DNA of 64,000 nucleotides from CAWFFV01 sp963814985 (GTDB lineage Bacteria; Chloroflexota; Ktedonobacteria; Ktedonobacterales; Ktedonobacteraceae): the NCBI GenBank assembly GCA_963814985.1, contig CAWFFV010000027.1:62001-126000 (forward strand), in the 5' to 3' direction. The stretch's first letter is position 1, and every line of letters begins with the position of its first letter. The notes below the pieces were generated by a model. That model was not told where the DNA came from, did not search any database, and saw nothing but the letters and a program-made list of their open reading frames with translations. The position numbers and the translations under genes were made by a program. Of this stretch, positions 56,101 through 64,000 are shown piece by piece.

Positions 56101-58297
56101 GCAGGTCGGAGTTGCCGGCAGAGGGTTCTGGCTTGTTATTGACAATGGGTGTTATCAAGTGAGCAGAGGCACCATTTAAGGCTTGCTCAGAGAACAGTGT
56201 GCTCAGGTCCAATCCAAGCTGGTCCCTCAGAAAGGTGCTGCATATATCGACTGTCTTGCGGAACGATGGCTCCTCTTTATAGAGAGCCTGAATACTATTA
56301 CCATAGCGCTCTCCCAGGCCTGGGAGCAGAAAGGCGATTGGACGATGATGGGCTGTCTGGCCATTGCGTACACTGTTGATGATGCGTTTGGGATCACGAT
56401 TAGTAAGCGCTGAGATAGCATCTTCTTTACTATGGCAGAGCAGCATACGACGAGCATGAAGACGACTGCGACCAGCCTGAAGTGTATAGATAACATCTGC
56501 GAAAGGGACTTTGGGATGTGAGCTGAGATATGCAATGAGATTGTCTGTGTTCTTTTCGAGGGCAGCCTCCGTTTTAGCCGAGAGCACAAGCAGGTGCATC
56601 GATCGCTGTGTCTCCTGCATGGCTGGTGTGGGAGCTTCCTCCAGGACAATATGTGCGTTTGTGCCGGACCAACCGAATGAGCTGACACCTGCGATGCGTG
56701 TGGCCTCTTCTGAGGTCCAGGGCGTTCTAAAAGTAGGAATAATGATAGGACGCTCTTCCCAGGCTACATGTGGATTAAGATCTTTTAAGTTTAGATGAGG
56801 TGGTATCTCGCGATGCTGTAGGGCGAGAACTGTTTTGATAAGGCCAGCGATGCCAGAAGCGCCAGTCAGGTGCCCAATATTTGTTTTAACTGAACCGACC
56901 ATTAATGGTTGTTGGTCTGTGCGATCCTGTCCAAGCACCGTGTTAAGGGCTTCGATTTCAATGGGATCGCCAAGAGCAGTCCCTGAGCCATGGGCCTCTA
57001 CATAGCTGACGCGTAAGGGATCTACCTGAGCATTGGCCAAAGCCTGATGGATGACAGCCTCCTGGGCCAGCTGGTTGGGAGCCGTAATGCCGTTGCTACG
57101 CCCATCCTGATTGACGGCTGAGCCGCGAATGATAGCGAGAATGGGATTGTTATCAGCAATGGCATCAGAAAGGCGCTTGAGAATGATGACGCCACAACCT
57201 TCGCCCATGACAAAACCATCGGCGGACGCATCAAACGATTTACAGAGTCCATCAGAGGACAACATGCCCATTTTACAGGCGTTGACGATAGTGTCAGCCA
57301 GTAAAATAGAGCTGGTTCCTCCCACCAGGGCAAGGTTACAATCTTTGTTGCGTAGACTCTGGCAAGCAAGGTGGGCAGCCACCAGCGACGAGGAACAGGC
57401 AGTATCCACGGTCAGAGTAGGCCCCCGAAAATCGAATAAATAGGCTAAGCGACCAGCTGCTATGCTGGAAGCACTACCAATGCCAAAATAGGGATCGTCA
57501 ACATGGGTACCATCACCCTGGCTGATTTGTAACTGAGCATATTCCTGGTTATTCATCATGCCGACAAAGACACCAGTTCGACTGCCTGCGAGAGGGCTAC
57601 TGGCCAGACCTGCATTCTCCAGAGCTTCCCAGGCAACTTCGAGCAGTATACGCTGTTGGGGTTCCATACGCAGAGCTTCACGAGCAGATATTTCAAAGAA
57701 ATGAGCATCAAACAGCGAAATATCCTGCATGAAGCAACCATGTTGCGTATACATTTTGCCAGGAGTGCTGGGAGAGGGATCATAGAAATCGTTAATATTC
57801 CAGCGCTCAAGGGGAATTTCCGTTACCGCATTTTGCCCTCGTTTTAGCAGTTGCCAGAATGCTTCCGGTGTATTTGCACCGCCAGGGAAGCGGCAGGCCA
57901 TACCGACAATCGCCACTGGCTCGTTGAAAGTCTTTGGATCGATGTTAGTCTGCGCAGACATGCCGAAGCTGTTTTCAGCCTCGTTTGCCAGGTACCTGGC
58001 GAGGTGTTCAATACTGGGATAGGTATAGATGAGAGTAGGCGAAAGTGTGCGTCCAAGCCACTGCTCAAGATCACCAGACAAGCCAACGGCATTCACTGAA
58101 TGAAGACCATAGTTTTTCAATGGTGTAGCAATATCAATGCCCGATGGATCGACTTCGAGAATTTCAGAAAGTCTCGTCAAGAGCCAATGCTGAATTTCTC
58201 TGAGTGATCGACGTATCTGCCGTACGCTTTTTGGTTGATCCGCAGGCTGCTGCTCACTGTTCGCTTTGAGCATTCCAGAGCTCCAGTCTTCCAGCAA
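53144..58297 (-). CDS. PKS A: loading ACP-KS-AT-KR-ACP
   Basis: The first polyketide protein, 1717 residues and uninterrupted. The N-terminal ACP (about 30-105, Ser67 in GLHSVNA) should receive the fatty acyl group from the FAAL encoded just upstream. The KS (about 127-555) has Cys301 in VDTACSSSLVA, His436 (EAHGSGT) and His476 (NIGHL). It is of a different subtype from all other KS domains here, fitting a KS that accepts a fatty acyl starter. The AT has Ser793 in GYSLG and HAFH at 889-892, hence malonyl-type. The KR (TGGLGGIG, DYSAANAF) starts near 1330. The second ACP has its serine near 1643. The basic tail RRESLKQRRQETRRAR follows. The start overlaps the FAAL gene by 44 bases (or 20 if the second Met is used), implying translational coupling. 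Confidence 0.95.
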   Translation of the reverse strand: MLEDWSSGMLKANSEQQPADQPKSVRQIRRSLREIQHWLLTRLSEILEVDPSGIDIATPLKNYGLHSVNAVGLSGDLEQWLGRTLSPTLIYTYPSIEHLARYLANEAENSFGMSAQTNIDPKTFNEPVAIVGMACRFPGGANTPEAFWQLLKRGQNAVTEIPLERWNINDFYDPSPSTPGKMYTQHGCFMQDISLFDAHFFEISAREALRMEPQQRILLEVAWEALENAGLASSPLAGSRTGVFVGMMNNQEYAQLQISQGDGTHVDDPYFGIGSASSIAAGRLAYLFDFRGPTLTVDTACSSSLVAAHLACQSLRNKDCNLALVGGTSSILLADTIVNACKMGMLSSDGLCKSFDASADGFVMGEGCGVIILKRLSDAIADNNPILAIIRGSAVNQDGRSNGITAPNQLAQEAVIHQALANAQVDPLRVSYVEAHGSGTALGDPIEIEALNTVLGQDRTDQQPLMVGSVKTNIGHLTGASGIAGLIKTVLALQHREIPPHLNLKDLNPHVAWEERPIIIPTFRTPWTSEEATRIAGVSSFGWSGTNAHIVLEEAPTPAMQETQRSMHLLVLSAKTEAALEKNTDNLIAYLSSHPKVPFADVIYTLQAGRSRLHARRMLLCHSKEDAISALTNRDPKRIINSVRNGQTAHHRPIAFLLPGLGERYGNSIQALYKEEPSFRKTVDICSTFLRDQLGLDLSTLFSEQALNGASAHLITPIVNNKPEPSAGNSDLRMRNLSKLLGRNGASEASDQQNWQQYKQTTLAQPAVFILEYALAQLLMQWGLRPQALLGYSLGEYVAACLAGVFSLEDALTLVTRRAQLIEQQASGVMLAVALSEEHIQPYLSEQVSLAAINAPSTCVLAGSPDAIAQVEQQLQQKEIAHRRVETTHAFHSFMLESLRAPLNALVSNISLHAPQIPYLSNVTGDWITAEQATDPTYWAAHMCQTVRFADGVARLLEETDYALLEVGPGQALSSFVKQHPACTREHMSLIFSTFTSDDQSHYASLLTTLGKLWLAGVPLDWQGFYTDERHSYVSLPNYAFERQRHWFAVQQPSSQTKTSLQTSAAKKSDLADWFYLPLWKQAIPSDGIHIGQSFQQKYCWLILTDGDDIGSWLVQTLQTHGQDVVTVQTGPHWVQHNAQTYQLRPAVRSDYQALFQSLRKQGKMPRHVVHLWTVESHKFSNDLQEQDELLLRSFYSLFAIAQALGDAGQEQHTLSVISTQVHDVLGHESLCPTKASLLGACKVISQEYTHLTCRAIDLDMHELANGYSDTWKGQLLREIVLPATNETIIALRSGRRWLPSYEPLRLPASSHSPLHQHGVYLITGGLGGIGLAVAEYLARSIQARLVLLGRHGLPERSQWPHILQHTSEEQANTVRQIRHILRMEEAGSQVLVLQADVANEAQMRTAIQRANRQFGPVQGVFHAAGVPGTGLLQFKTPEQAASVLLPKVQGTLVLERVLTEQSLDFLVLFSSVTSMIGGAGQVDYSAANAFLDAYAHNRHHKPYKVLTIDWGEWQWNAWEEGLAGYGDMADLLRENRKRFGLSFEEGMEALARSLASTQTHVIVSPQDFQQVLELGKVLTVSSISQEKQLRQTTNVVRRPELETSYVAPRNKMEREIASLWAHMLNVEQVGIHDNFFELGGNSLLGGELMNRTRKLVDVADLPAHVLFEAPSVGSMAQYLEQRNQDEPADKANKTQKRSEQRRESLKQRRQETRRAR
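55340..56000. repeat. Near-identical AT segment, copy 2 (PKS A)
   Basis: Counterpart of 46300-46960, pointing to recent duplication or gene conversion of the AT domain. Confidence 0.8.
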
Positions 58298-60044
58298 GAA
58301 ACTCGGCGCGACAGGCCCGGCGTTGTAATTTTCCGCTGGACGTTTTTAGAATACTGCCAAATTTAAGTAGCACCAGATGAGCAATTTGCAGCCCATACTC
58401 TTCAGACACAGCTGTACGTATAGCAGTGATAACCTCTTGCGGATCGAGGGGTTTGCGCGATATACTGGCTTCCTGCTCATCAGAGGGAAGCCTGGGTTGG
58501 TAGCGTGCCGCAATCTCAACCAGCACCACCAACTGCTCGGTTCCATTCTCCTCAATGGAGCAGGCAACACAACAATCAGAACGGATGGCATAATGGCTTC
58601 GTTCCACCGTCAATTCAATATCTTGTGGATAATAGTTGCTACCATGAATGATGATCAGATCCTTGTGGCGACCTGTCACAAAGAGAATGTCATCCAGCAT
58701 AAAGCCAAGGTCACCGGTACGGAGGAAGGGGCCTTCATGTGTATCTGCAAGATAAGCCTTGAACACTTGTTCTGTCTCTTCGCGCCTGTTCCAGTAGCCC
58801 TGCGTCACAATCGGACCAGATGTCCAGATCTCGCCAATGTGATCAGGAGAGCATATGGTATGGGTCTCAGGGTCGACCACGATCACTCGCTGGTCGGGGG
58901 CGAACTCTTTATAGCCAACAATGGGTTTAGCATTCTCTTCGAGGGGATCAACTTCGATCGCTCGTCCCTGCTTTAGCTCTTCCTGATGAAAGCTACGTAA
59001 AACTGGTGGGCAGAATTTCATACTCCCCGCCAACACCAGCGTCGTTTCAGCCATACCATAGCCGGGAAAGAATGTCTCATAGTGGAAACCAGCAGGTCCG
59101 AAGGTTTGTGTAAAACGATCTATTGTCTCTTTACGAACAGGTTCACCCCCACAGACGGCTACCTCCCAATGGCTGAGATCGAGTGTCGCGATTTGTTCGG
59201 GTGTTACTTTATTACAACAGAGCTCGAAGGCAAAATTGGGTGCATGGCTCATGGTAGCTTGTAATGAAGACATTGTCTCCAGCCAGAAGAATGGGCGTTG
59301 TAAGAATGTAACTGGCAAAATCATGGTAGTTGGACAGCCCACATAAACAGAGTGCAAAAGACCGCAGATGAGGCCCATATCATGAAAGGGAGGGAGCCAG
59401 GTTACGATATGGCTATCTAAGCCCTGCGTACTAAGACGGTTAACTTCTGTTATGTTAGCTATGAGGTTGCGATGCGTTACCATTACTCCTCTCGGGGTGC
59501 CTGTAGAGCCAGAGGTGTATTGAAGAAAGGCGAGTGAGGATGGATCAGTCTTGAACTCCTGCCATTGATCAGCCTCGTCATCTTCAAGCATATCGGTAGC
59601 GATCCAGTTCAGGTTTTTCAGATGCGGGACTAACGAAAAATAGCGTCGCAGATCCGCCAGTACTTTCGCCGTCGTCAGGACAATTTCAGCTTGCGCATCC
59701 ATAGCGATAGCTTGAATACGAGGGATAGAGCGTGCAGAGTGAGGAGGATAGCCTGGGATAGCGATGGCTCCGGCATATAAGCAGCCAAAGAAGGCCATGA
59801 CATACTCCAGACCGGGAGGATGAAGGATCAGCACGGGTTTACCAGTGGAGCCTTTCTCCTGGAGAAGAACTGCTATCGCTCGTGCTTTGCAATCCAGCTC
59901 CGCATAGGAGATGCGAGTTGCGCCATTATCGCCAGGGCGTGTAAAAGCATAGGCATCTCGATGCGGCTGGTATTCTGCTCTCCAACGCAACACATCTACT
60001 AATGTTGATATCTTAACACCTGGGGCAATTTGAAACGTGCTCAT
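58254..60044 (-). CDS. Fatty acyl-AMP ligase (FAAL)
   Basis: A complete 596-residue adenylating enzyme. It has YTSGSTGTPRGVMVTHRNL near residue 175, the FAAL-type region YPPHSARSIPRIQAI near 100, FFPGYGMAETTLVLAGS near 330, GEIWTSGPIVTQGYW and RTGDLGFMLDD near 440. FAALs convert a free fatty acid to acyl-adenylate and pass it to a carrier protein instead of CoA. The next gene begins with an ACP, so this is the starter step of the pathway. It is the first gene of the main operon, with GGAG about 9 bases upstream of the ATG. The chain length of the acid cannot be read from the sequence. Confidence 0.94.
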   Translation of the reverse strand: MSTFQIAPGVKISTLVDVLRWRAEYQPHRDAYAFTRPGDNGATRISYAELDCKARAIAVLLQEKGSTGKPVLILHPPGLEYVMAFFGCLYAGAIAIPGYPPHSARSIPRIQAIAMDAQAEIVLTTAKVLADLRRYFSLVPHLKNLNWIATDMLEDDEADQWQEFKTDPSSLAFLQYTSGSTGTPRGVMVTHRNLIANITEVNRLSTQGLDSHIVTWLPPFHDMGLICGLLHSVYVGCPTTMILPVTFLQRPFFWLETMSSLQATMSHAPNFAFELCCNKVTPEQIATLDLSHWEVAVCGGEPVRKETIDRFTQTFGPAGFHYETFFPGYGMAETTLVLAGSMKFCPPVLRSFHQEELKQGRAIEVDPLEENAKPIVGYKEFAPDQRVIVVDPETHTICSPDHIGEIWTSGPIVTQGYWNRREETEQVFKAYLADTHEGPFLRTGDLGFMLDDILFVTGRHKDLIIIHGSNYYPQDIELTVERSHYAIRSDCCVACSIEENGTEQLVVLVEIAARYQPRLPSDEQEASISRKPLDPQEVITAIRTAVSEEYGLQIAHLVLLKFGSILKTSSGKLQRRACRAEFLAGRLELWNAQSEQ

Positions 60045-60290
60045 TCATACTACTCCAGACTAATGACAGTGTCTTATCAAAATATATATCTCTCTCCACA
60101 AGAATACTGTAGTTATACCAACTTTACATGTTAAAAATGAAGTATCTTTATTACGTTTAAAAGGGATTGCCTATTACTGTTAGAACATTAGTCAGCTTCC
60201 TTTTGAACGGCAGATTTGGGTTACCAAATTAGCATTTGCTATACATAAGCATTGCTGGACCCAGATATGCTATCAGATAGTTCGTATGTA
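60045..60290. promoter_or_regulatory. Presumed promoter region of the main operon
   Basis: This 246-base A+T-rich gap separates the upstream NRPS (stop at 60291) from FAAL. It must end one transcript and start another unless the two are co-transcribed. A palindrome CTATCAGATAG lies at 60270-60280. A+T-rich hexamers are present, but no convincing -35/-10 pair is seen and no strong terminator. Confidence 0.35.
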
Positions 60291-63200
60291 TCAATCCGAC
60301 CCGACCTGGCCACTGGCATTTTGTAAAAAAGTGCCGGGTGCTTGAATGAATTTGTTCTTTACCATATGTAAAAGGTATGTATGTAGGAGTTGCTCATTGG
60401 CAACGGGAGTTTGTATATTCGTTTCAGCCAGTGCCGCGAGCGTAAAGCGGTTATCGCAAATGACTTCAGGTGATTGGGCAGTAGGTGATTGCGAGTGGGT
60501 CGGCTGAAGGGAAAGAAATAAGAAGGGTGAGAGACCATGATCTTTGTTTTCGCTGACAAAGGCAATGAGTGCTTTAAGCCATGTGGCATAATCAACCTTC
60601 TGAAGTGGATAGCCAAAGTCATTAATCCATTGCGTGATGTCGTTAACTTTTGTGCCAATGGGATCACAAAGATGGAAAGCCTGGCCTGATGAAGTTTTGC
60701 TCAGTGAGAGTGCAACAACGGCCTGGCTCACATAGTCCACTGGAGTAAACTCAAACATTGACTCCTCGGCAAGTATGGGTCGTTTACCCAGCAGAATGCA
60801 AGCCTTGACCATATGACAGACGACATCATCTAAGCGCCAGAAACCAGTCTGGCTATCCCCGGTGATGCGCCCCGGTCGGTAGATAGTAACGGGGAGACCG
60901 TGTGAGCGAGCAATGGTCACAATCTTTTCAGAGACCCATTTGCTCTGTGCATAGCCACCACGTATGTATTTATGATACTCTGTCGAGTGCTTCCTGTTCG
61001 CTTACATGTTGAATGGGCGTCAGTCCTTTGTGTGAAAAGACGCTCAGGGTAGAAATGTAGTGGAGAGGTTTAATGTGGTGTGTGGTGGCCAGGCGAATAA
61101 TCTCGCGTGTTCCATCCACGTTGGCCGCTTTCATCTGCTGGTAGGGAGCGAAAACATCGACGATGGCACCGTTATGATAGAGAGTATCCAGCTCTCGTGC
61201 CAGATTATCAAAGGTTTGCTCAGAGAGACCAAAGCGTGGTTGGGTCAGATCGCCTGGGAGAGGACGAATTCGCGAATGGAACTCTGGTTGCCAGAGGGAG
61301 ACATTCGAGAGTGCTTGCTGAATTTTGTCTTTTCCCTGCCTCACATCACTGGCACGCACCAGGCAATAGATGTTAGCAGAGGTGCGCTGTAGGAGTTCTG
61401 CGAGTAAGAAGGTACCAAGGAAGCCATTTGCTCCGGTGAGAAGGACATTGGCGGGAGCTGTAGGTAGCTCTGCTGGCCACATCTCCGGAGAGATGTCCAG
61501 TTCAAGTGTTGCCTCTGCCTGTAAATCTATCGGTTGCGTTTCTGTAGACATCGACCACGGTGAAAATTCGGAAGTGTTGCTGAGCATTTCCGCGATGGCC
61601 TTGATGGTGCGACCCTGGAAGATGGCCGCCAGAGGCAGGCGTTTACCAAGCAGTTGTTCGATTAACATCACAAGGCGTATAGTGAGTAAGGAATGACCAC
61701 CGGAGGTAAAAAAGTCGTCGTAGATGCTGACACGCTCAACACCTAACAACTCGGACCAGATCGCCGCCAGTTGTTCTTCCAAAAGTGTGCGAGGCGCTAC
61801 ATAGTCTTCACGCAGTTTGGCTTCTGGTATCAGCGGCTTCGGAAGAGCATGTCGGTCGATCTTGCCATTGGCGGTCACAGGAAGGCTTTCCAGGAGGACA
61901 AAGGCAGCAGGTACCATATATTCAGGGAGGAAGCCAAGTAGATATGAGCGCAGTTCAATGGGTGTAGGTGTACTCCCTCTTTCGGGAACCACGTAAGCTA
62001 TCAAGCGTTTCTCCCCAGAGGAGTCACGCTGTGCTTCGACAATAGCCACTTGTAGCTCCTGGTGCCTGGCGAGTGTGGCTTCAATTTCTCCTAACTCGAT
62101 GCGCATGCCTCGAATCTTCACCTGGTGATCTACACGACCAATAAATTCGAGAGAACCGTCTGGCAAGTAACGTGCCAGATCGCCAGTTTTGTAGAGACGC
62201 TCCCCCGGCACCTGACTAAGTGGATTTGGGATGAAATATTCGGCTGTAAGATCTCGACGGTTTAGGTAGCCCCGCGCGAGTCCAATACTTCCAATGTACA
62301 ACTCTCCTGGTACGCCTTCGGGCACAGGGTGAAGATATCGATCCAGGAGATAGATTTGCGTGTTGGCAATAGGACGGCCAATAGGAACAATCTGACGCGT
62401 GGACTCTCGCTCGCAGGCCCAGAATGTTACATCAATAGAGGCTTCTGTTGGCCCATAGAGATTATGGAGTTCCGCAGCGAACCTGGCAAAAAAGCGCTCC
62501 TGAAACTCGAATGGGAGAATCTCACCGCTACATATGACCTTTCTCAGGCTGCTGCATGTCTCCAGACGAGATTCATCGAGAAATATATGGAGCATCGAAG
62601 GTACAAAATGTAATACAGTGATCTGTTGTTCAGCGATAAGCTTCACAAGATAGGCGCTATCTTTATGACCTTCCGGCTCAGCCATTATCAGGCGAGCACC
62701 GACAAGCAATGGCCAGAAAAACTCCCAGACGGAGACATCGAAACTGAAAGACGTCTTTTGCAGCACGCGATCGGTTCCCGTAAGGTGATAGGCTTCCTGC
62801 ATCCAGAGGAGGCGGTTACAGATTCCTTCATGAGAAATCATGACACCTTTTGGTTTTCCAGTAGAGCCGGATGTATAGATCAGATATGCCACATTTCCAG
62901 GTAGTGTCTTACACAATGGGTTTGTTCTGCTCTCTTGCCCAATTGCTGTGTCATTACAGAGTACATGGGTACTGTGTTGAGGGAGAACTGTGAGTAAGTG
63001 CTCCTGCGTTAATAGCACAGATATCCCAGCATCCTGCAATAGAAAAGCCAGTCGTTCTGCTGGATATGTTGGGTCTAAGGGTACATAAGCAGCTCCTGAC
63101 TTGAGAGTGGCAAGCAGGGCTATTACCATCTCTACAGAACGCTCCATGCAAATTCCTACCAGGGATTCTGTTCCCGCGTCTAGTTTTTGCAGGTGATGAG

Positions 63201-63999
63201 CCAGTTGATTGGCGCGATTATTCAGTTCTTGATAGGTTACCTGCTCATTCTGAAATACTACAGCTATGGCATCAGGAGTCTGTTCTGTCTGTATCTCAAC
63301 CCGCTGATGCAGACACAGATCAAGGGCGTAGTCGGTTCTTGTCTGGTTTCTCTCGTTCAATAATTGCAAGTATTCAGCTTCTGCAAAGAGTGAGAGATCT
63401 GAAATACGCTGTTCTGGATCGGCTGCCATTAGCTCGAGCAAGGCCATAAGATCAGTTTTGATGCGTTCAACGAGAGGGATATCAAAGATATCCGTGCTAT
63501 ACTTCAAGACTCCTGACAACCCATTCTTGCTCTCCCAGAGTGTAAGATCGAGATCAAAGACCGTTGTTTCAGCACTATTGGCCAGGAAATCAGTTGTCAA
63601 ACCAGGGAGAGCGACACGCAACCGAGGGTTATTCTGAAAGGCAAAGAGTGCCTGAAAGAGTGGATTACGACTCATGTCGCGTTCTGGATGTAATTCGGCC
63701 AGTAATTTTTCAAAAGGCAGATCCTGGTGGGCATAGGCACCGAGGGCAACAGAGCGCACACGACTAAGTAGCTCACGGAAAGTTGGATTACCCGACATGT
63801 CGGTACGCAGGAGCAGCGTGTTAATGAAGTTTCCAATCAAGCCTTCCAGTTCGGATGCGTTACGATTGGCAATGGGAGAGCCCACAACAATGTCATCCTG
63901 CCCACTATAGCGAGCAAGAATAGCCTGATAGGCCGCCAGAAGAGTCATATAGAGCGTTGCCCCTTCACGTTGACTCAAGGCTTTCAGTTTTTCGGTGAG
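60291..63999 (-). CDS. NRPS G: C-A(Ser)-PCP-thioester reductase (5' partial, one frameshift)
   Basis: An NRPS termination module; the frame is open to the right edge, so the start is outside. It holds the second half of a C domain (DDIVVGSPIANRNASE), an A domain (YTSGSTGKPKG, FDVSVWEFF, YGPTEASID), a PCP (GGHSLLTIR) and a reductase (GANGFLG, then GYAQSKW after the frameshift). The pocket reads D-V-W-H-I-S-L-I-D-(K), matching known serine codes, so L-serine is the predicted substrate. Reductive release would give a serinal or serinol end. An extra base near 60981 breaks the frame (repair gives EALDEYHKYIRGG). The PCP-reductase half closely resembles that of NRPS F. It may end a second pathway to the right of the window. 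Confidence 0.92.
60300..61805. repeat. Duplicated PCP-reductase segment, copy 2 (NRPS G)
   Basis: Counterpart of 14600-16090. Similarity drops upstream of the PCP, where the A domain has a serine-type pocket. Confidence 0.75.
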
Positions 64000-64000
64000 C

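Noticed and set aside
25465..58297. Dehydratase or enoylreductase domains in the AT-KR intervals
   Set aside because: The intervals are the size of a KR structural subdomain and begin with WFY.P.W-type sequence; no HxxxGxxxxP dehydratase motif or ER nucleotide motif was seen.
25465..58297. Classifying the cluster as trans-AT
   Set aside because: Five of the seven extension modules keep full cis AT domains with GYS(L/V)G and HAFH; only two are AT-dead.
1..64000. CRISPR arrays, tRNA or rRNA genes, phage genes, replication origins
   Set aside because: No regularly spaced direct repeats, cloverleaf patterns, rRNA sequence or phage structural genes were noticed on reading both strands.

Overview
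The window has roughly 50% G+C, with strong Shine-Dalgarno sites and long tandem genes. It is dominated by one bacterial lipid-initiated polyketide/nonribosomal-peptide gene cluster. The large KS-AT-KR modules, a fatty acyl-AMP ligase (FAAL) starter, a DUF4277/IS1634-like transposase remnant and moderate G+C would suit a Ktedonobacteria (Chloroflexota) soil bacterium. Myxobacteria and cyanobacteria use similar machinery, so the assignment is an inference.

Layout. 2-3242 (+): the 3' part of an NRPS module (C-A-PCP). 3369-4953 (-): a membrane glycosyltransferase. 5402-6187 (-): a LuxR-type regulator. 6188-6892: an A+T-rich gap with two palindromes and a transposase remnant. 6893-11841 (+): two ABC export systems, an ABC-2 ATPase/permease pair and a MacB/FtsX-like ATPase/permease pair. 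11964-13755 (+): a type II thioesterase and a ribonucleotide-reductase-R2-like metallo-oxidase. 14109-14482 (-): a small two-helix membrane protein. 14597-60044 (-): the main biosynthetic operon, about 45 kb. 60291-63999 (-): the 3' part of another NRPS, C-A(Ser)-PCP-reductase.

Read 5' to 3' on the minus strand, the main operon encodes: FAAL; PKS A (ACP-KS-AT-KR-ACP); PKS B (three KS-AT-KR-ACP modules); PKS C (one module); PKS D (two modules); a discrete ACP, acyl-CoA dehydrogenase and FkbH-like protein, which suggest a glycerate-derived (hydroxymalonyl-type) extender unit; NRPS E (C-A-PCP); and NRPS F (C-A-PCP-thioester reductase). Gene order, overlaps and charge-complementary protein tails suggest the colinear line FAAL > A > B > C > D > E > F. 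All seven extension modules have a ketoreductase and none has a DH or ER. The predicted product is therefore a fatty-acid-primed polyhydroxylated chain, capped by two amino acids and released reductively as an aldehyde or alcohol. Two modules, the first of PKS B and the first of PKS D, carry vestigial AT domains. Each lacks the catalytic serine and the whole HAFH-containing subdomain.

About 22 single-base indels interrupt otherwise well-conserved genes, and many are in homopolymers. Conserved motifs resume immediately in the other frame. I therefore annotate the affected genes at full length and suspect base-calling or assembly errors rather than decay, although this cannot be settled from the sequence alone.
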